The notes beneath the pieces were generated by a model. The model was not told the origin of the DNA. It did not search any database and was given only the letters and a program-made list of their open reading frames with translations. From Dysgonamonadaceae bacterium (lineage in GTDB: Bacteria; Bacteroidota; Bacteroidia; Bacteroidales; Azobacteroidaceae): a stretch of 42,699 bases of DNA. Positions within the stretch are counted from its first letter, which is position 1. Each line of letters opens with the position of its first letter. Both the position numbers and the translations under genes were made by a program. This document shows, piece by piece, positions 1-9,478 of this stretch. The stretch is from contig JAISOJ010000093.1 of the NCBI GenBank assembly GCA_031275735.1, positions 1 to 42,699 on the forward strand, read 5' to 3'.

Positions 1-1351
1 TCGATCCGACGGGATAAGGGCCGAAAGTATGTACGACCTGTCCGTCCCTGTCCTTGATGGTATAAATGTTTTCGTCGGCATAATTATCGGGTTTAATATC
101 GACAAAAATGTAGGGCGTAGTTTCATTCGGCTTGATGAATGTTCCCAACAAGCGTGCGCCGCTAACCGGCGTTTCGTTTACTTCAACCGCTTCAATCTCA
201 AACGAATTGTTGTCCTGTATGGCGTAGGGCTGCACATCCAGACGAATGAGCCTGCTTTGATAAGCGGGAATATCGCCTGTCCACGCAACCGGCTGCGTTG
301 TATTATTGATTTTGACATTGAAATCAATCGCAGTCAGCAAATGATGCGATTCGTTTTTCACATTTAGCTCGAAAAAGTTGAAAGCGTAGCGCGAAGCATA
401 CCCTTCTTTCGGAGGTGATAACGCAATTTTCAGCGGCTTGGTATAATTGAGGTACGACGGTTTTCCGGCAATCACATTCAAAACATCGCCTTTTCCGGCC
501 GTCACAAATGCCAGCACATCAATATCTTCGGCTTTTACAGGGACTCCGTTTACTTCTTCGGGCAAAGTATAGACATATCGTTTTGTAAAATATTCACTTG
601 CCAGGGGTTGATGAATGGTATCGCCCCAGAGCGGCGTGATAAATGCTTTCAGTTGATGGCGGTGGACATAGTTATCACCGACCAGGCCGCCGGATTGCGG
701 ACCGATAATATTGCTTTGAGTAATTGCCAGATTCATAAAGTTCTCCGCCGAATCGGAATCGGCGGTGTAATACGCCTCCACATCGACCGTCAAGGTACGC
801 GAACTGCCCTCGAAGGCAGCGTTCATCCACAGATTGACCGGCGCATCTTCCTTATGCACTTCCTTGGCGGCTTTCGTCCAGCTGCCGCGACCGAGAATGA
901 GCGACAACAATTGTCCGCTGGTCGTCACTGCTTTACGGTTGATCATTCCGCTGGGATAACCATAATCGTTGGCTTGAAAATAGGCGTCAAAACTTTCCCC
1001 TTCGGGTATGCGGTAATCGGGCTCTCCTGTGTTGGGAACAGCGTAATGTCCCGAATGGATGGCGATGGTATAAACCGTTCCTTCCTGAGCGGTAACCAAA
1101 TTGTTGGCAATTTTATGTCCTTCGGGACAGTTGCCGCAGTGAATACCGGTAAATTCTTCCAGCAAGATGTTTTTCTTTTGAACTTCGGTGGAAACTTCGT
1201 GGGCATCGGCCGTGCTTAAAGAAGTAAACGAGTTGACGAGTAAACAAGTGAACAAGTAAACGAGTTGACGAGTTGACGAGTTGACAAGTTGACAAATAAA
1301 CGAATACCCACTTTTATGCTCTTGGGTGTGTGAAATAGATGGATGTTTCAT
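1..1351 (-). CDS. Omp28-family outer-membrane protein, 3' end beyond the window
   Basis: Reading the minus strand from the ATG at 1351-1349 gives one open frame of 450 codons running off the left edge, so the C-terminus is missing. Residues 61-80 carry the Omp28-family signature (NILLEEFTG, then HCGNC with Cys72 and Cys75), a thioredoxin-like opening common in Bacteroidetes surface or periplasmic proteins of unclear role. Residues 1-47 are encoded by a repeat element (50-bp head plus ten octamers). The octamers specify a hydrophobic stretch (about residues 29-45, LVYLFTCLLVNSFT) followed by SLSTADA, which could act as a signal peptide cleaved near residue 50. No other ATG with a conventional signal peptide lies between the repeat and the mature part. 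A good promoter (1408-1439) places transcription start just upstream of this ATG, supporting it. Family assignment is firm; N-terminal processing is inferred. Confidence 0.85.
   Translation of the reverse strand, partial: MKHPSISHTQEHKSGYSFICQLVNSSTRQLVYLFTCLLVNSFTSLSTADAHEVSTEVQKKNILLEEFTGIHCGNCPEGHKIANNLVTAQEGTVYTIAIHSGHYAVPNTGEPDYRIPEGESFDAYFQANDYGYPSGMINRKAVTTSGQLLSLILGRGSWTKAAKEVHKEDAPVNLWMNAAFEGSSRTLTVDVEAYYTADSDSAENFMNLAITQSNIIGPQSGGLVGDNYVHRHQLKAFITPLWGDTIHQPLASEYFTKRYVYTLPEEVNGVPVKAEDIDVLAFVTAGKGDVLNVIAGKPSYLNYTKPLKIALSPPKEGYASRYAFNFFELNVKNESHHLLTAIDFNVKINNTTQPVAWTGDIPAYQSRLIRLDVQPYAIQDNNSFEIEAVEVNETPVSGARLLGTFIKPNETTPYIFVDIKPDNYADENIYTIKDRDGQVVHTFGPYPVGS
1222..1351 (-). repeat. Octamer leader element, copy A (head plus 10 octamers)
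   Basis: On the minus strand a 50-bp head (1351-1302) is followed by ten direct octamers (1301-1222). They are variants of GTYWACTY: GTTTATTT, GTCAACTT, three GTCAACTC, GTTTACTT, GTTCACTT, GTTTACTC, GTCAACTC and GTTTACTT. The head matches copy B at 39 of 50 positions by hand alignment, including ATGAAACA at its start and CAAGAGCAT and GGGTATTC later. Here the array is in frame with, and fused to, the Omp28-family gene. Confidence 0.9.
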
Positions 1352-1407
1352 AAAAACAATTTTAGTTATATTAAAAAAGAATCAATTTAATATTATCTTT
1401 TTGTTTC

Positions 1408-1439
1408 CAAAAATAAACTGTTGGATTTCTTTTTGCAAA
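1408..1439 (-). promoter_or_regulatory. Bacteroidetes-type promoter for the Omp28-family gene
   Basis: On the minus strand TTTG (1439-1436) is followed after exactly 20 bp by TATTTTTG (1415-1408), a full match to the TAnnTTTG element. Transcription would start near 1400, giving a roughly 50-nt leader before the ATG at 1351. This supports the repeat-encoded start codon as the real one. Confidence 0.7.
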
Positions 1440-1609
1440 AAAAACACCTTTATTTGAGTACGCTAAAAAAAAAATCTCTTGAAAATTACTACGTCATATT
1501 CAGTTAAAAGTTTGAAAAATAATAATTTATATTTCCTTTGAATTTATTATAAATTTATATTATTTTCGTGAATTTTCAGAAAAAAACGATAAATCAGAAA
1601 ATAAAATTC

Positions 1610-1617
1610 TATTTTTG
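1610..1617 (+). promoter_or_regulatory. Probable -7 element for the TPR/HTH regulator
   Basis: TATTTTTG matches TAnnTTTG and lies 45 bp before the ATG at 1663. No clear TTTG is seen 19-20 bp upstream. The site covers a possible TTG start at 1615, which is therefore unlikely to be used. With the minus-strand promoter at 1408-1439 it accounts for the 311-bp divergent gap 1352-1662, which is otherwise A+T-rich and without a gene. Confidence 0.5.
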
Positions 1618-1662
1618 CACAGAAATCTATCTCATTCTAAAATAATATTGTATTTAAAAATC

Positions 1663-3495
1663 ATGGAAAAATTAAAGAAATATATTGTTTTGTTAATAAA
1701 AAATTGTTTTTTATTTCTTTTTTTTATTTTCACCACTGCTTCCGTTTATCCGGAAACGAATAATAAAACGGCCGCTATTTTATTGGATTCAAAACAACTT
1801 GTCATGGATGAATGTGGAGAGAACGACAGGACCTATTCTATTCTTCAGCTTTTAGATTCACTGGCTCGTGTACAAATTCTTTCCGAAACGGATTTCAGGA
1901 AAGCAATCAATCAAACCGGAGGACTCTTCAAGCAACAGGAGAAATTGATTCCGGCGGTTGAACTTTATCTAAACGTTATTTCTTATTATAAACAAATGGA
2001 GAAACCTTCGAGGGAACAAATCAAATCACTGGTATCTTTTTATATTCCTTTAGGCGCTTCGCATGAAGAATTGGGTATGTGGAATCGTTCCCTGAATTTT
2101 TATTTTGAAGCGTTAAATCTGGCTGAGGGATATAATTTCGAGCCGCAAAAAGCGATGATATACAATAATATGGGAGCAATTTATTACACTCGCGGCGAAC
2201 TGGAAAAAGCGGAATATTATCTACTGAAAGCCATCGATATTAATAAAAAATCAGGAGCAAAAAAAGAACTGTTCAATAATTATAATAATCTGGGCGGCAT
2301 ATACATTAAACGTAAAGATTATAACCGAGCGATGGAAACTTCCCTTTTGGCCATACAACAGCTGGACGATGAAGAAGATGCTTATTTGTACTATTTCATG
2401 CAAAATAATATTGCTACCATTTACCTGTTGAAAAACGATCCGAATTTAGCGATCAGCTATTTGTCGAATGCAAAAGAGCATCAGATCAAACACGAATTTA
2501 ATTCCGATCTGGTCAGAACCTATGCGTCCCTTTCGCGTGCATTTGAGATGATCGGAATGAAAGATTCCACCCGGTTGTATATCGAAAAATCGCTGCAACA
2601 AGTTCAATTGATAAATAACAAGCATATCGAAAGCCAGATACTGCAAGAGATGGCCGATTATTACGAAAGAAACGGGAATACGGCAAAAGCATACCACGCC
2701 CTGAAAAGGGTTGCACAGATAAACGATTCTATCTCGCGCGTCGATAATCAGCAGAAAATGAACGATTTGGAAAGGATGTATTTGGCAGACAAGAAAATCA
2801 GGGAAAACGAATTGGAAATCAAAAATATTACTTTGCAAAAATTGGCGTCGGACCGCTTATGGATTATTTCGGCGTCTATTGCTATACTGCTCATTATCGC
2901 TGTTTTGTATTTGATTAATTATTCGAAAAACAAAGAGAAAGAACGAAAAAATGAGGAATTGCTGTTGCAACATCAAGCCGAACTGCACGAAAAAGAAAAA
3001 GAATTGCAGAAACAAAAGGAAATGGACCTGAATGATACAATTGACAAAAAGAACAGGGAATTGGCTTCTTATACGCTTTATGTGATTAAAAACAATGAAT
3101 TTATTGCCGGTATAAAAGAAGAATTGAAACAATTGCTATTGGAACTTAATCCGAAAGATCGCCGCACTCGGGAAGAGATCCGGCAATTGATCAATAAACT
3201 GAATCAACAACATTCTACGGACAATTGGGAGGAATTCAGTTATTATTTCGAAAAAGTGCATCCTTCCTTTTACCACAATTTGGAAGAACGTTATCCGGAT
3301 TTAACTCCAAAAGAAAAAAGGCTTTGCGCTTTTTTGAAGTTAGGACTTTCTTCAAAAGAAATTTCCGCCATTACGTTCAAAGAGGTTCGCAGCGTAGAAT
3401 CGGCACGCAACCGGTTGCGAAAAAAACTGGGAATCAGTCCGGAAGACAGCCTAACCGAGTTTTTACAGAATAACATTCTTTCATTAAATGGTTGA
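1663..3495 (+). CDS. TPR-containing membrane regulator with LuxR-like HTH
   Basis: This 610-aa protein starts with a basic residue cluster and hydrophobic run (about residues 2-30, MEKLKKYIVLL then a Phe/Leu-rich core) that is a signal peptide or anchor. Residues about 95-355 hold tandem TPR motifs (for example the block with NNMGAIYYTRGELEKAEYY). A membrane helix spans about 398-420, followed by a charged coiled coil rich in K/E, then a C-terminal helix-turn-helix (about 546-590, LTPKEKRLCAFLKLGLSSKE) of the LuxR/GerE-like type. The architecture suggests a periplasmic TPR sensor joined to a cytoplasmic DNA-binding domain, a common Bacteroidetes design with mostly unknown ligands. I chose ATG 1663 over the in-frame TTG at 1615 because the latter lies inside the promoter. 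The gene converges on the HTCS gene with only 6 bp between stop codons. Confidence 0.85.
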   Translation: MEKLKKYIVLLIKNCFLFLFFIFTTASVYPETNNKTAAILLDSKQLVMDECGENDRTYSILQLLDSLARVQILSETDFRKAINQTGGLFKQQEKLIPAVELYLNVISYYKQMEKPSREQIKSLVSFYIPLGASHEELGMWNRSLNFYFEALNLAEGYNFEPQKAMIYNNMGAIYYTRGELEKAEYYLLKAIDINKKSGAKKELFNNYNNLGGIYIKRKDYNRAMETSLLAIQQLDDEEDAYLYYFMQNNIATIYLLKNDPNLAISYLSNAKEHQIKHEFNSDLVRTYASLSRAFEMIGMKDSTRLYIEKSLQQVQLINNKHIESQILQEMADYYERNGNTAKAYHALKRVAQINDSISRVDNQQKMNDLERMYLADKKIRENELEIKNITLQKLASDRLWIISASIAILLIIAVLYLINYSKNKEKERKNEELLLQHQAELHEKEKELQKQKEMDLNDTIDKKNRELASYTLYVIKNNEFIAGIKEELKQLLLELNPKDRRTREEIRQLINKLNQQHSTDNWEEFSYYFEKVHPSFYHNLEERYPDLTPKEKRLCAFLKLGLSSKEISAITFKEVRSVESARNRLRKKLGISPEDSLTEFLQNNILSLNG

Positions 3496-3501
3496 GGATT
3501 T

Positions 3502-6500
3502 TCATCTTTTTGGGAAGTCAATATTTTTATCCTTTACACTCTTTTTTCGTTTTTTATTTAGATTCGTATGGCCATTCATGTAGTCTTTAGGCGAAACCCC
3601 ATAAAATTCTTTAAAACAGGTCGAAAAATGAGCAAAAGAAGTAAAACCTACTGCGGTATAAACTTGAGAGATTGAATGTTTTTTATTTATTAACAATTCT
3701 CCTGCTTGTTTGAGTCGAATAGTACGAATGAAATCACGAGCCGATTGATTGGTTAATTCCTTCAGCTTTCTGTATAAATGCACCCGGCTTATGCCGACTT
3801 TCGCACTTAACATTTCTCCGCTTAATTTGGGATCTTCAATATTATCATTGATGATTTTCATAATTTTTCCCATTAGCATTTCATCAAATGATTTTATTTC
3901 AATTTTATTGATTAGACCTTCGGACTGATTTTGAGCTTTACCTTTCAATCGTTCCCTGTTGGCAATCAGATTAGCAACCGTTTTTTTCAATATTTCCGGA
4001 TTAAACGGTTTTGCCATATAAGCGTCGGCTCCAATATCCAACCCTTCGGCGCGATCTTCTTCCTTCTTTTTAACGGTAAGTAAAAGAACCGGAATATGAC
4101 ATATATTTACATTGGATTTGATTTTTCGGCAAAGCGTGATACCGTCCATTTTCGGCATGAGGATATCACTGATTATTACATCCGGTTTTTCTTTCAATAT
4201 AATTTCCAGGGCGTCTCGTCCGTTATCGGATTGGCTTACTTTATATAAAGAAGCTAATTCCGCTTTAATATAATTGCTGATCTCTATGTCGTCTTCAACA
4301 ATTAATACCCTGTATTTGGTTCGGGCATTCGTCGTTGGATATTCGTCTGTTTCAGGCTCTATATCAATCATATCTTCTTTTTTTGAAAATAAATTGATTG
4401 TCGGCGGCGTTTGTTCTGAGATGATTTCTATTTCATCCTCTTTCAAATGAGCGTTTCCTAAAGGCAGGCGAATAACAAAACAACTACCTTGACAGTCGGT
4501 TCTATTCTCGGCATATATAATTCCATGTTGCAATTCCACTAATGAACGAGCAAGATGTAAACCGATACCGGTGCCAAAATTAGAATGAGTAACTTCATTG
4601 TTAATTTGATAAAAGCGTTCAAATATCTTATCCATTTTTTCTTTATCAATTCCTATTCCCGTATCCAATACACGAATTTCAAAATAATTTTTAAGCGCTC
4701 CTACAGATGAATAATCACTGCCGGTTGCAAGTTCAACCGTTATTTTCCCTCGTTCCGGAGTAAATTTAAATGCATTAGAAAAAACATTAAACAAAACTTT
4801 ATCAAAATTATTTAAATCAATCCACGCCTTTAAAACAGGCAAGGGCGAGTTAAATTCAAAGACAATATTTTTCTTCTGCGCCATGTATTCGAATGACTGC
4901 ATAATATCCTTGATAAAACCGATTATATCGGTTTCCCTGGATTTTAGCCGCATCTGGCCCCTGTCGATTTTACGAATATCCATTAGCTGATTAATCAAAC
5001 GCAAAATACGTTGCGCGTTTCTATATATTAATAGATAAGTATTTCGTAAAGTTTCATCATTGTTTTTCATCAATAATTTTTCCAAAGGACCGATAATTAA
5101 AGTCATAGGGGTACGTATTTCATGGGAGATATTAGTGAAGAACTGTAATTTGGCTTCACTGATTTGTTCGGCATGTTCCAAACGCAACATTTCATTCCGC
5201 TGTTTGATGCGGGAAGCCAAATAGGCATAGATACTATATAAGCCAAGTAATACGAGAATAATATAGATGATTTTGGCAACAATTGTTTTGTACCAGGGAG
5301 AACGAATGATGATTTCAATCGTTTTAATATCCGATTTATTTCCTTTATCAACAGCTTGAAATAAAAGCCGGTATTTCCCCGGATTTAAATTCGTATAAGT
5401 AATTCGATTTATCCCCATAGGCGTATTTACCCATTCCGAATCAAAATTTTCAAGCCTGTAACGGTAAGAAATCGCTTCCGGATTTCCATATTCTAAAGCA
5501 GAAAATTCAAAACTAAACACATTATCTTTATGAGCAAGCGAAATACGCAAGGCGTCCATTACGGCTTTGTTCAAAATTTCTTTTTTCCCCGATTTTTGTC
5601 CTTTATACACTGCTTTCCCAAACAAATAAAAATTAGTGATATAAACATTCAGGGTTTTATTATTGGAACGGATATCTTTAGGATAAAAACAAGTAACCCC
5701 ATTTAGTCCGCCAAAAAACAATTCTCCATCAACTGATTTGAAATGAGCGCCTCTGCTAAATTCATTTTCTTGCAAACCGTCGGAAGCATAGTAATTGGTA
5801 AATTCTCCTTTTATCGGAGAATACATCGTAATTCCTGACAAAGTACTCATCCATATATTTCCGCTTTCGTCTTCATCAATGGAACATATATGGTTGTTCG
5901 ACAAACCGTCTTGTATGGAGTACACTTTCATTTCTCCATTGTTCTTGTTATAGCAAGCTAATCCGCCGTCTGTTCCTATCCAAATTTTATCATATTTGTC
6001 TTTTTTCAAAGTAAACACGATATTACTCGGTAATTTTGAATTTTCTTTTTTATAAATATCGAATGTACCTGTGTGAACATTTAAACAGCCCATACCATTG
6101 TAAGTGCCGATCCACAACAAACCTTCTTCTTCATAGAGCAAGCTATTGATCCAATTACTCGTAAATTCATCATCTGTTTCATCGTTCCGATAATAATGTT
6201 CAACAACCGACCGCAAAGCCATATCATATTTATACAATCCACCGCCATAAGTTCCAACCCATAATCCTCCTTTTTTATCATCGGTCATACAATATATCTT
6301 ATTACTTGTAATAACTTTGTTTGTCCGGTTATTCACATAACTACATTCCCCTGTTTGTTTATTAAGCAATGCAAAACCATTCAGGTAAGAACCAATCCAG
6401 AGTTTATCTCCGCTTGTTTCCAGAATACACATAATAGTATTGGGTATGGAGTTCTGCTCGCCGGTATTGGCGTAATGCCGCACCTGCTGCGTTGTTTCGT

Positions 6501-7749
6501 TAATTGCATACAAGCCGTCGTTATCCGTTCCAATCCAAAGAATATTATCTTTGTCTTTATAAATAGCCGTTACACAATTAGAACCGATATTATTTTTCCG
6601 AAACGACTTATAGCCATAATAATTAAATCCGCTCGGATTGGCTGGAATAAAAAATACGCCTTTTTGGAAAAGACCTGCCCAGATATTACCGTCGCTATCT
6701 TCCAACAAGCTGTGTACTTTTGTTTTATGAAAATCGAAAGGAGAGGAAAAAGGTTCATACTCTTCCAATGCTTGTTTTTCAGGATTATACGTTTTAATTC
6801 CGTAACCATCGGTTCCCACATACAATTTTTTATTTCTATTATACAGCAAAGTTTTTACCGGAATATGCTTGTTTCCGTCCGTTCCATGAATAGGCGTAAT
6901 TTTTTGTCCGGATAATTCAAATTTATTCAATCCCCCATCCAAAGTCCCAACAAAAACAGTTCCTTTTTCACTTTCGCAAATAGCTGAAATAGAATTACTT
7001 GTTATTCCATTTCCTTCTTTGGAGGAAGTTGTGTAAAGACTTAATTCGCCAGTATCAAAAGAATACACATTCAATCCGCTGTTTTCTGTCCCAATCCAAA
7101 GATTATTGCTTGAATCCTCATAAATTACCGTTAGATAGAGGCTACTTAAATATTCATTTAGAAGAGTTTCCTGCGCACATTGGGTTTCGCCTTTTTTAAT
7201 TGAAAACAACCCCATGCCGGAAGTTGCAAACCAAATATCACCGTTTTTTCGCTCCAGAATTGATAAAATAGCAAAATTCAACGGTTTTCCGGTTTTATCC
7301 TTAATTACTACTTTAGTAAAAGAATCGGTATCACGATCGTATTTCATTAGTTCACCCAGACATTCCACCCAAAAATTCCCGGAAAAATCTTCCAGTATCG
7401 TTTGTACATGATTTTTCTTCAACGAAGTAGAATCGCCCGGAATTGTCCTGTAAACGAAAAACTGTGTTCCGTCGAATTTATTCAACCCGCTTTCGGTAGC
7501 TACCCAAATAAACCCTTTTTTATCTTGGTAAACCTGATTAATATAACTATTGGATAATCCTTGTTCTGTAGAATAAAATCTTGTGTTTTGGGCAAAAGCG
7601 CAACAGCAATTCAAAAATAAAAACAGATAAAAAAAAGTTAATATCAGACAATATTTCACATTAAAAAATGAAACTTTATAAATAAAAAATAAAAGATTGA
7701 TTTTATTTTTCCTTGCGTTACCCGGATATGTACGAGTATATGGATACAT
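3502..7749 (-). CDS. Hybrid two-component system protein (sensor kinase, receiver, AraC regulator)
   Basis: A 1415-aa one-protein signalling system (HTCS). In order: a signal segment (LTFFYLFLFLN, then CAFAQ); about 14 beta-propeller Reg_prop repeats with motifs such as IWVATESGLNKFDG; a Y_Y_Y domain around 735-800; a membrane helix around 825-850; HisKA with phospho-acceptor His876 (NISHEIRTPM); HATPase_c with GTGIGLHLARSL; a receiver with phospho-acceptor Asp1195 (ISDILMPKMDG); and a C-terminal AraC-type HTH (about 1310-1400). HTCS proteins usually sense glycan breakdown products and activate nearby polysaccharide-use genes, but no susCD pair is visible here, so its target is unknown. The ATG at 7749 leaves about 30 residues before the signal peptide. 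An in-frame GTG at 7659-7657 would give a conventional signal peptide and may be the true start. Confidence 0.93.
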   Translation of the reverse strand: MYPYTRTYPGNARKNKINLLFFIYKVSFFNVKYCLILTFFYLFLFLNCCCAFAQNTRFYSTEQGLSNSYINQVYQDKKGFIWVATESGLNKFDGTQFFVYRTIPGDSTSLKKNHVQTILEDFSGNFWVECLGELMKYDRDTDSFTKVVIKDKTGKPLNFAILSILERKNGDIWFATSGMGLFSIKKGETQCAQETLLNEYLSSLYLTVIYEDSSNNLWIGTENSGLNVYSFDTGELSLYTTSSKEGNGITSNSISAICESEKGTVFVGTLDGGLNKFELSGQKITPIHGTDGNKHIPVKTLLYNRNKKLYVGTDGYGIKTYNPEKQALEEYEPFSSPFDFHKTKVHSLLEDSDGNIWAGLFQKGVFFIPANPSGFNYYGYKSFRKNNIGSNCVTAIYKDKDNILWIGTDNDGLYAINETTQQVRHYANTGEQNSIPNTIMCILETSGDKLWIGSYLNGFALLNKQTGECSYVNNRTNKVITSNKIYCMTDDKKGGLWVGTYGGGLYKYDMALRSVVEHYYRNDETDDEFTSNWINSLLYEEEGLLWIGTYNGMGCLNVHTGTFDIYKKENSKLPSNIVFTLKKDKYDKIWIGTDGGLACYNKNNGEMKVYSIQDGLSNNHICSIDEDESGNIWMSTLSGITMYSPIKGEFTNYYASDGLQENEFSRGAHFKSVDGELFFGGLNGVTCFYPKDIRSNNKTLNVYITNFYLFGKAVYKGQKSGKKEILNKAVMDALRISLAHKDNVFSFEFSALEYGNPEAISYRYRLENFDSEWVNTPMGINRITYTNLNPGKYRLLFQAVDKGNKSDIKTIEIIIRSPWYKTIVAKIIYIILVLLGLYSIYAYLASRIKQRNEMLRLEHAEQISEAKLQFFTNISHEIRTPMTLIIGPLEKLLMKNNDETLRNTYLLIYRNAQRILRLINQLMDIRKIDRGQMRLKSRETDIIGFIKDIMQSFEYMAQKKNIVFEFNSPLPVLKAWIDLNNFDKVLFNVFSNAFKFTPERGKITVELATGSDYSSVGALKNYFEIRVLDTGIGIDKEKMDKIFERFYQINNEVTHSNFGTGIGLHLARSLVELQHGIIYAENRTDCQGSCFVIRLPLGNAHLKEDEIEIISEQTPPTINLFSKKEDMIDIEPETDEYPTTNARTKYRVLIVEDDIEISNYIKAELASLYKVSQSDNGRDALEIILKEKPDVIISDILMPKMDGITLCRKIKSNVNICHIPVLLLTVKKKEEDRAEGLDIGADAYMAKPFNPEILKKTVANLIANRERLKGKAQNQSEGLINKIEIKSFDEMLMGKIMKIINDNIEDPKLSGEMLSAKVGISRVHLYRKLKELTNQSARDFIRTIRLKQAGELLINKKHSISQVYTAVGFTSFAHFSTCFKEFYGVSPKDYMNGHTNLNKKRKKSVKDKNIDFPKR

Positions 7750-7931
7750 GTTATTTTAACAATAGCTTAAATCCGTAACCTTTTTATTAAGAATTGGAAA
7801 GAGCTTAATCGCACTGCCGGAACGGGGAAATAACATACCATAATTACCGGCGGTGAAAATTTTCCGGTAAAGTGGTAAAAGCGGTATTTGTGTCAAAACA
7901 CATTTCATAGCATGAAATAATTACGTGTTTA
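7750..7931. other. Intergenic region upstream of the HTCS gene with two short dyads
   Basis: There are two perfect short inverted repeats: TTACCGG (7844-7850) with CCGGTAA (7864-7870), and ATTTCAT (7902-7908) with ATGAAAT (7912-7918) around a 3-nt loop. They could be operators or small hairpins. No convincing TAnnTTTG promoter was found for the minus-strand HTCS gene. Confidence 0.35.
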
Positions 7932-8228
7932 TTGAACTATTTGGCAAAGTTACATATAAAAATGAAAATTAGCAAACATGCACCACTTACCATCGACAAA
8001 ATTACTGAAATCTATTGTATTGAGGGTAAGTTCAAAGACTATGAAGTAGCGTCAATTCCTTTCAAACAGTTTCTTAAAAGCCGTCCTTTCCGCCTCGTTG
8101 TCGTGCGTGAAAAAACCGGAAACCGGCAATATTATTTTTATTCAAACAATAAAGATTCGGAAGCCGACAATTTTGTCAATTGTTTTTCAAAGAAGAACTT
8201 TTTCTCTCCAAAAGCCGGTTTTAGTTGA
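7932..8228 (+). pseudogene. Possible transposase remnant
   Basis: A 98-aa open frame whose middle (about residues 18-75, with DKITEIYC and FRLVVVREKTGNRQYYFYSNN) faintly resembles pieces of Bacteroidetes IS transposases. The last 24 or so codons run antisense into the end of the KamA-family gene, where the minus-strand protein is clearly the real product, so the authentic part probably stops near 8140. No terminal inverted repeats or target duplication were seen. It may also be a chance open frame. Confidence 0.3.
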
Positions 8229-9463
8229 TCAAACCACGTCGCTTTCGAATCGTATTCAGCAAAGAAAGGAATATCCACCCATTGCGGGTTACGTCCTTGC
8301 AGAAAACGGAGAACAAATATTTTTTCTCCTTTTATTTCTTGTATTCCCAGTATTTGTATTTTTCCGGCATGAGCGCTCATACTGGGGCCTCGTACTGTCC
8401 GGCATATCCCGCTGACTTGTCGATAAGCCTTCCGGAATATTTGCCAACATTTTTCCAAGGGTAATTCAAAATAACGCTTGGAGCCTGTATCGCGGGCGAC
8501 GAACATATAATAAGGGATACAACCCAAATCTACCTGTTTTCGCCACAGTTGCGCCCACAATTCGGGTTTATCGTTGATATTGCGTAATAAAGGCGATTGC
8601 GTTCGTATCTGCGCTTTTGTCGATCGTATCCGGTAGATAGCCTGTTTGACCGCGTCGGTTGATAATTCACGCGGATGACTGAAGTGCGCTTGTATGGAAA
8701 GATTTTTTCCCGCATCATTAATCATTTCAAATAAACGGATGATATCGTCGCTGTCTTTATCGGTCAAATACCGGTAAGGCCAATAAGCCAAAGACTTTGT
8801 ACCTATCCGGATTGAATGAATATGGTTAAATTCCGGTTTCAGTAAAGGTCGGATATAGGACTCCAATACGGAAGCGTTCATTACCATCGGATCGCCGCCG
8901 GTGAAAAGAATATCGGTCACCTCTTTATGTAAGCGGAGGTATTTGAACATTAAATCCGCTTCTTTCATAGCAAATTTCAATTCATTCATCCCTGAAAATT
9001 GCGGCCATCGAAAACAGAAAGTACAGTATGCATGGCAAGTTTGCCCTTGGCTAGGGAAAAATAATATCGTTTCGGGATATTTATGTTGAATTCCTTTCAA
9101 TTTAATTTCACCTAAGAAAGGTACGTTATGCTCCTGTCCTGCCGGATTAGGATTCAGCGACAAACGAATCTGTTGGATTTTTTTATCCATTATTTCTTTT
9201 CCGCCATCTTCTTTCCACAATTTTTCCACAGCAATATAATGCTTTCTATCCAGCATTTCGCGTCTTGGAAAATTCAAAGTAAAGATAGGGTCTGTTTTTA
9301 CATTATCCCAATCAATCAGTTCGTTTACCACATAATTATTGGTTTTGAAAGGCAATACTCTCCCTACGACTTCAATATCTTTAATCATCTCTTCGGATAA
9401 GGATAAAATCTGAGGAATGTTCCGGTAATTGTGTAGCGTATATGTTTTTATCATTTCTCTCAT
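8138..9463 (-). CDS. KamA-family (lysine 2,3-aminomutase-like) radical SAM protein
   Basis: This 441-aa protein has the radical SAM cluster motif CxxxCxxC at Cys143, Cys147 and Cys150 (TCHAYCTFCFRWPQF), followed by FTGGDPMVM, the SAM-binding GGD-type motif. The order fits the KamA family of PLP-dependent radical SAM aminomutases. It is not an orthodox lysine 2,3-aminomutase: the cluster motif has aromatic/Pro neighbours instead of the usual CRHCTRRR, and the substrate-side segment reads VARDTGSKRYFELP where true aminomutases have a different signature. The substrate is therefore unassigned. Start at 9463 or at the Met three codons later (9454). It has its own strong promoter at 9479-9510 and appears monocistronic. 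Confidence 0.82.
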   Translation of the reverse strand: MREMIKTYTLHNYRNIPQILSLSEEMIKDIEVVGRVLPFKTNNYVVNELIDWDNVKTDPIFTLNFPRREMLDRKHYIAVEKLWKEDGGKEIMDKKIQQIRLSLNPNPAGQEHNVPFLGEIKLKGIQHKYPETILFFPSQGQTCHAYCTFCFRWPQFSGMNELKFAMKEADLMFKYLRLHKEVTDILFTGGDPMVMNASVLESYIRPLLKPEFNHIHSIRIGTKSLAYWPYRYLTDKDSDDIIRLFEMINDAGKNLSIQAHFSHPRELSTDAVKQAIYRIRSTKAQIRTQSPLLRNINDKPELWAQLWRKQVDLGCIPYYMFVARDTGSKRYFELPLEKCWQIFRKAYRQVSGICRTVRGPSMSAHAGKIQILGIQEIKGEKIFVLRFLQGRNPQWVDIPFFAEYDSKATWFDQLKPAFGEKKFFFEKQLTKLSASESLLFE

Positions 9464-9478
9464 AATGCACGATTTTTA

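Noticed and set aside
608-1219. 203-codon open frame on the plus strand
   Set aside because: It is antisense to the Omp28-family gene, which has clear family motifs on the minus strand and its own promoter; the plus-strand peptide has no recognisable motif.
1222-1301. CRISPR array or minisatellite with spacers
   Set aside because: Units are 8 bp and directly adjacent with no unique spacers, so this is a tandem repeat and not a CRISPR array.
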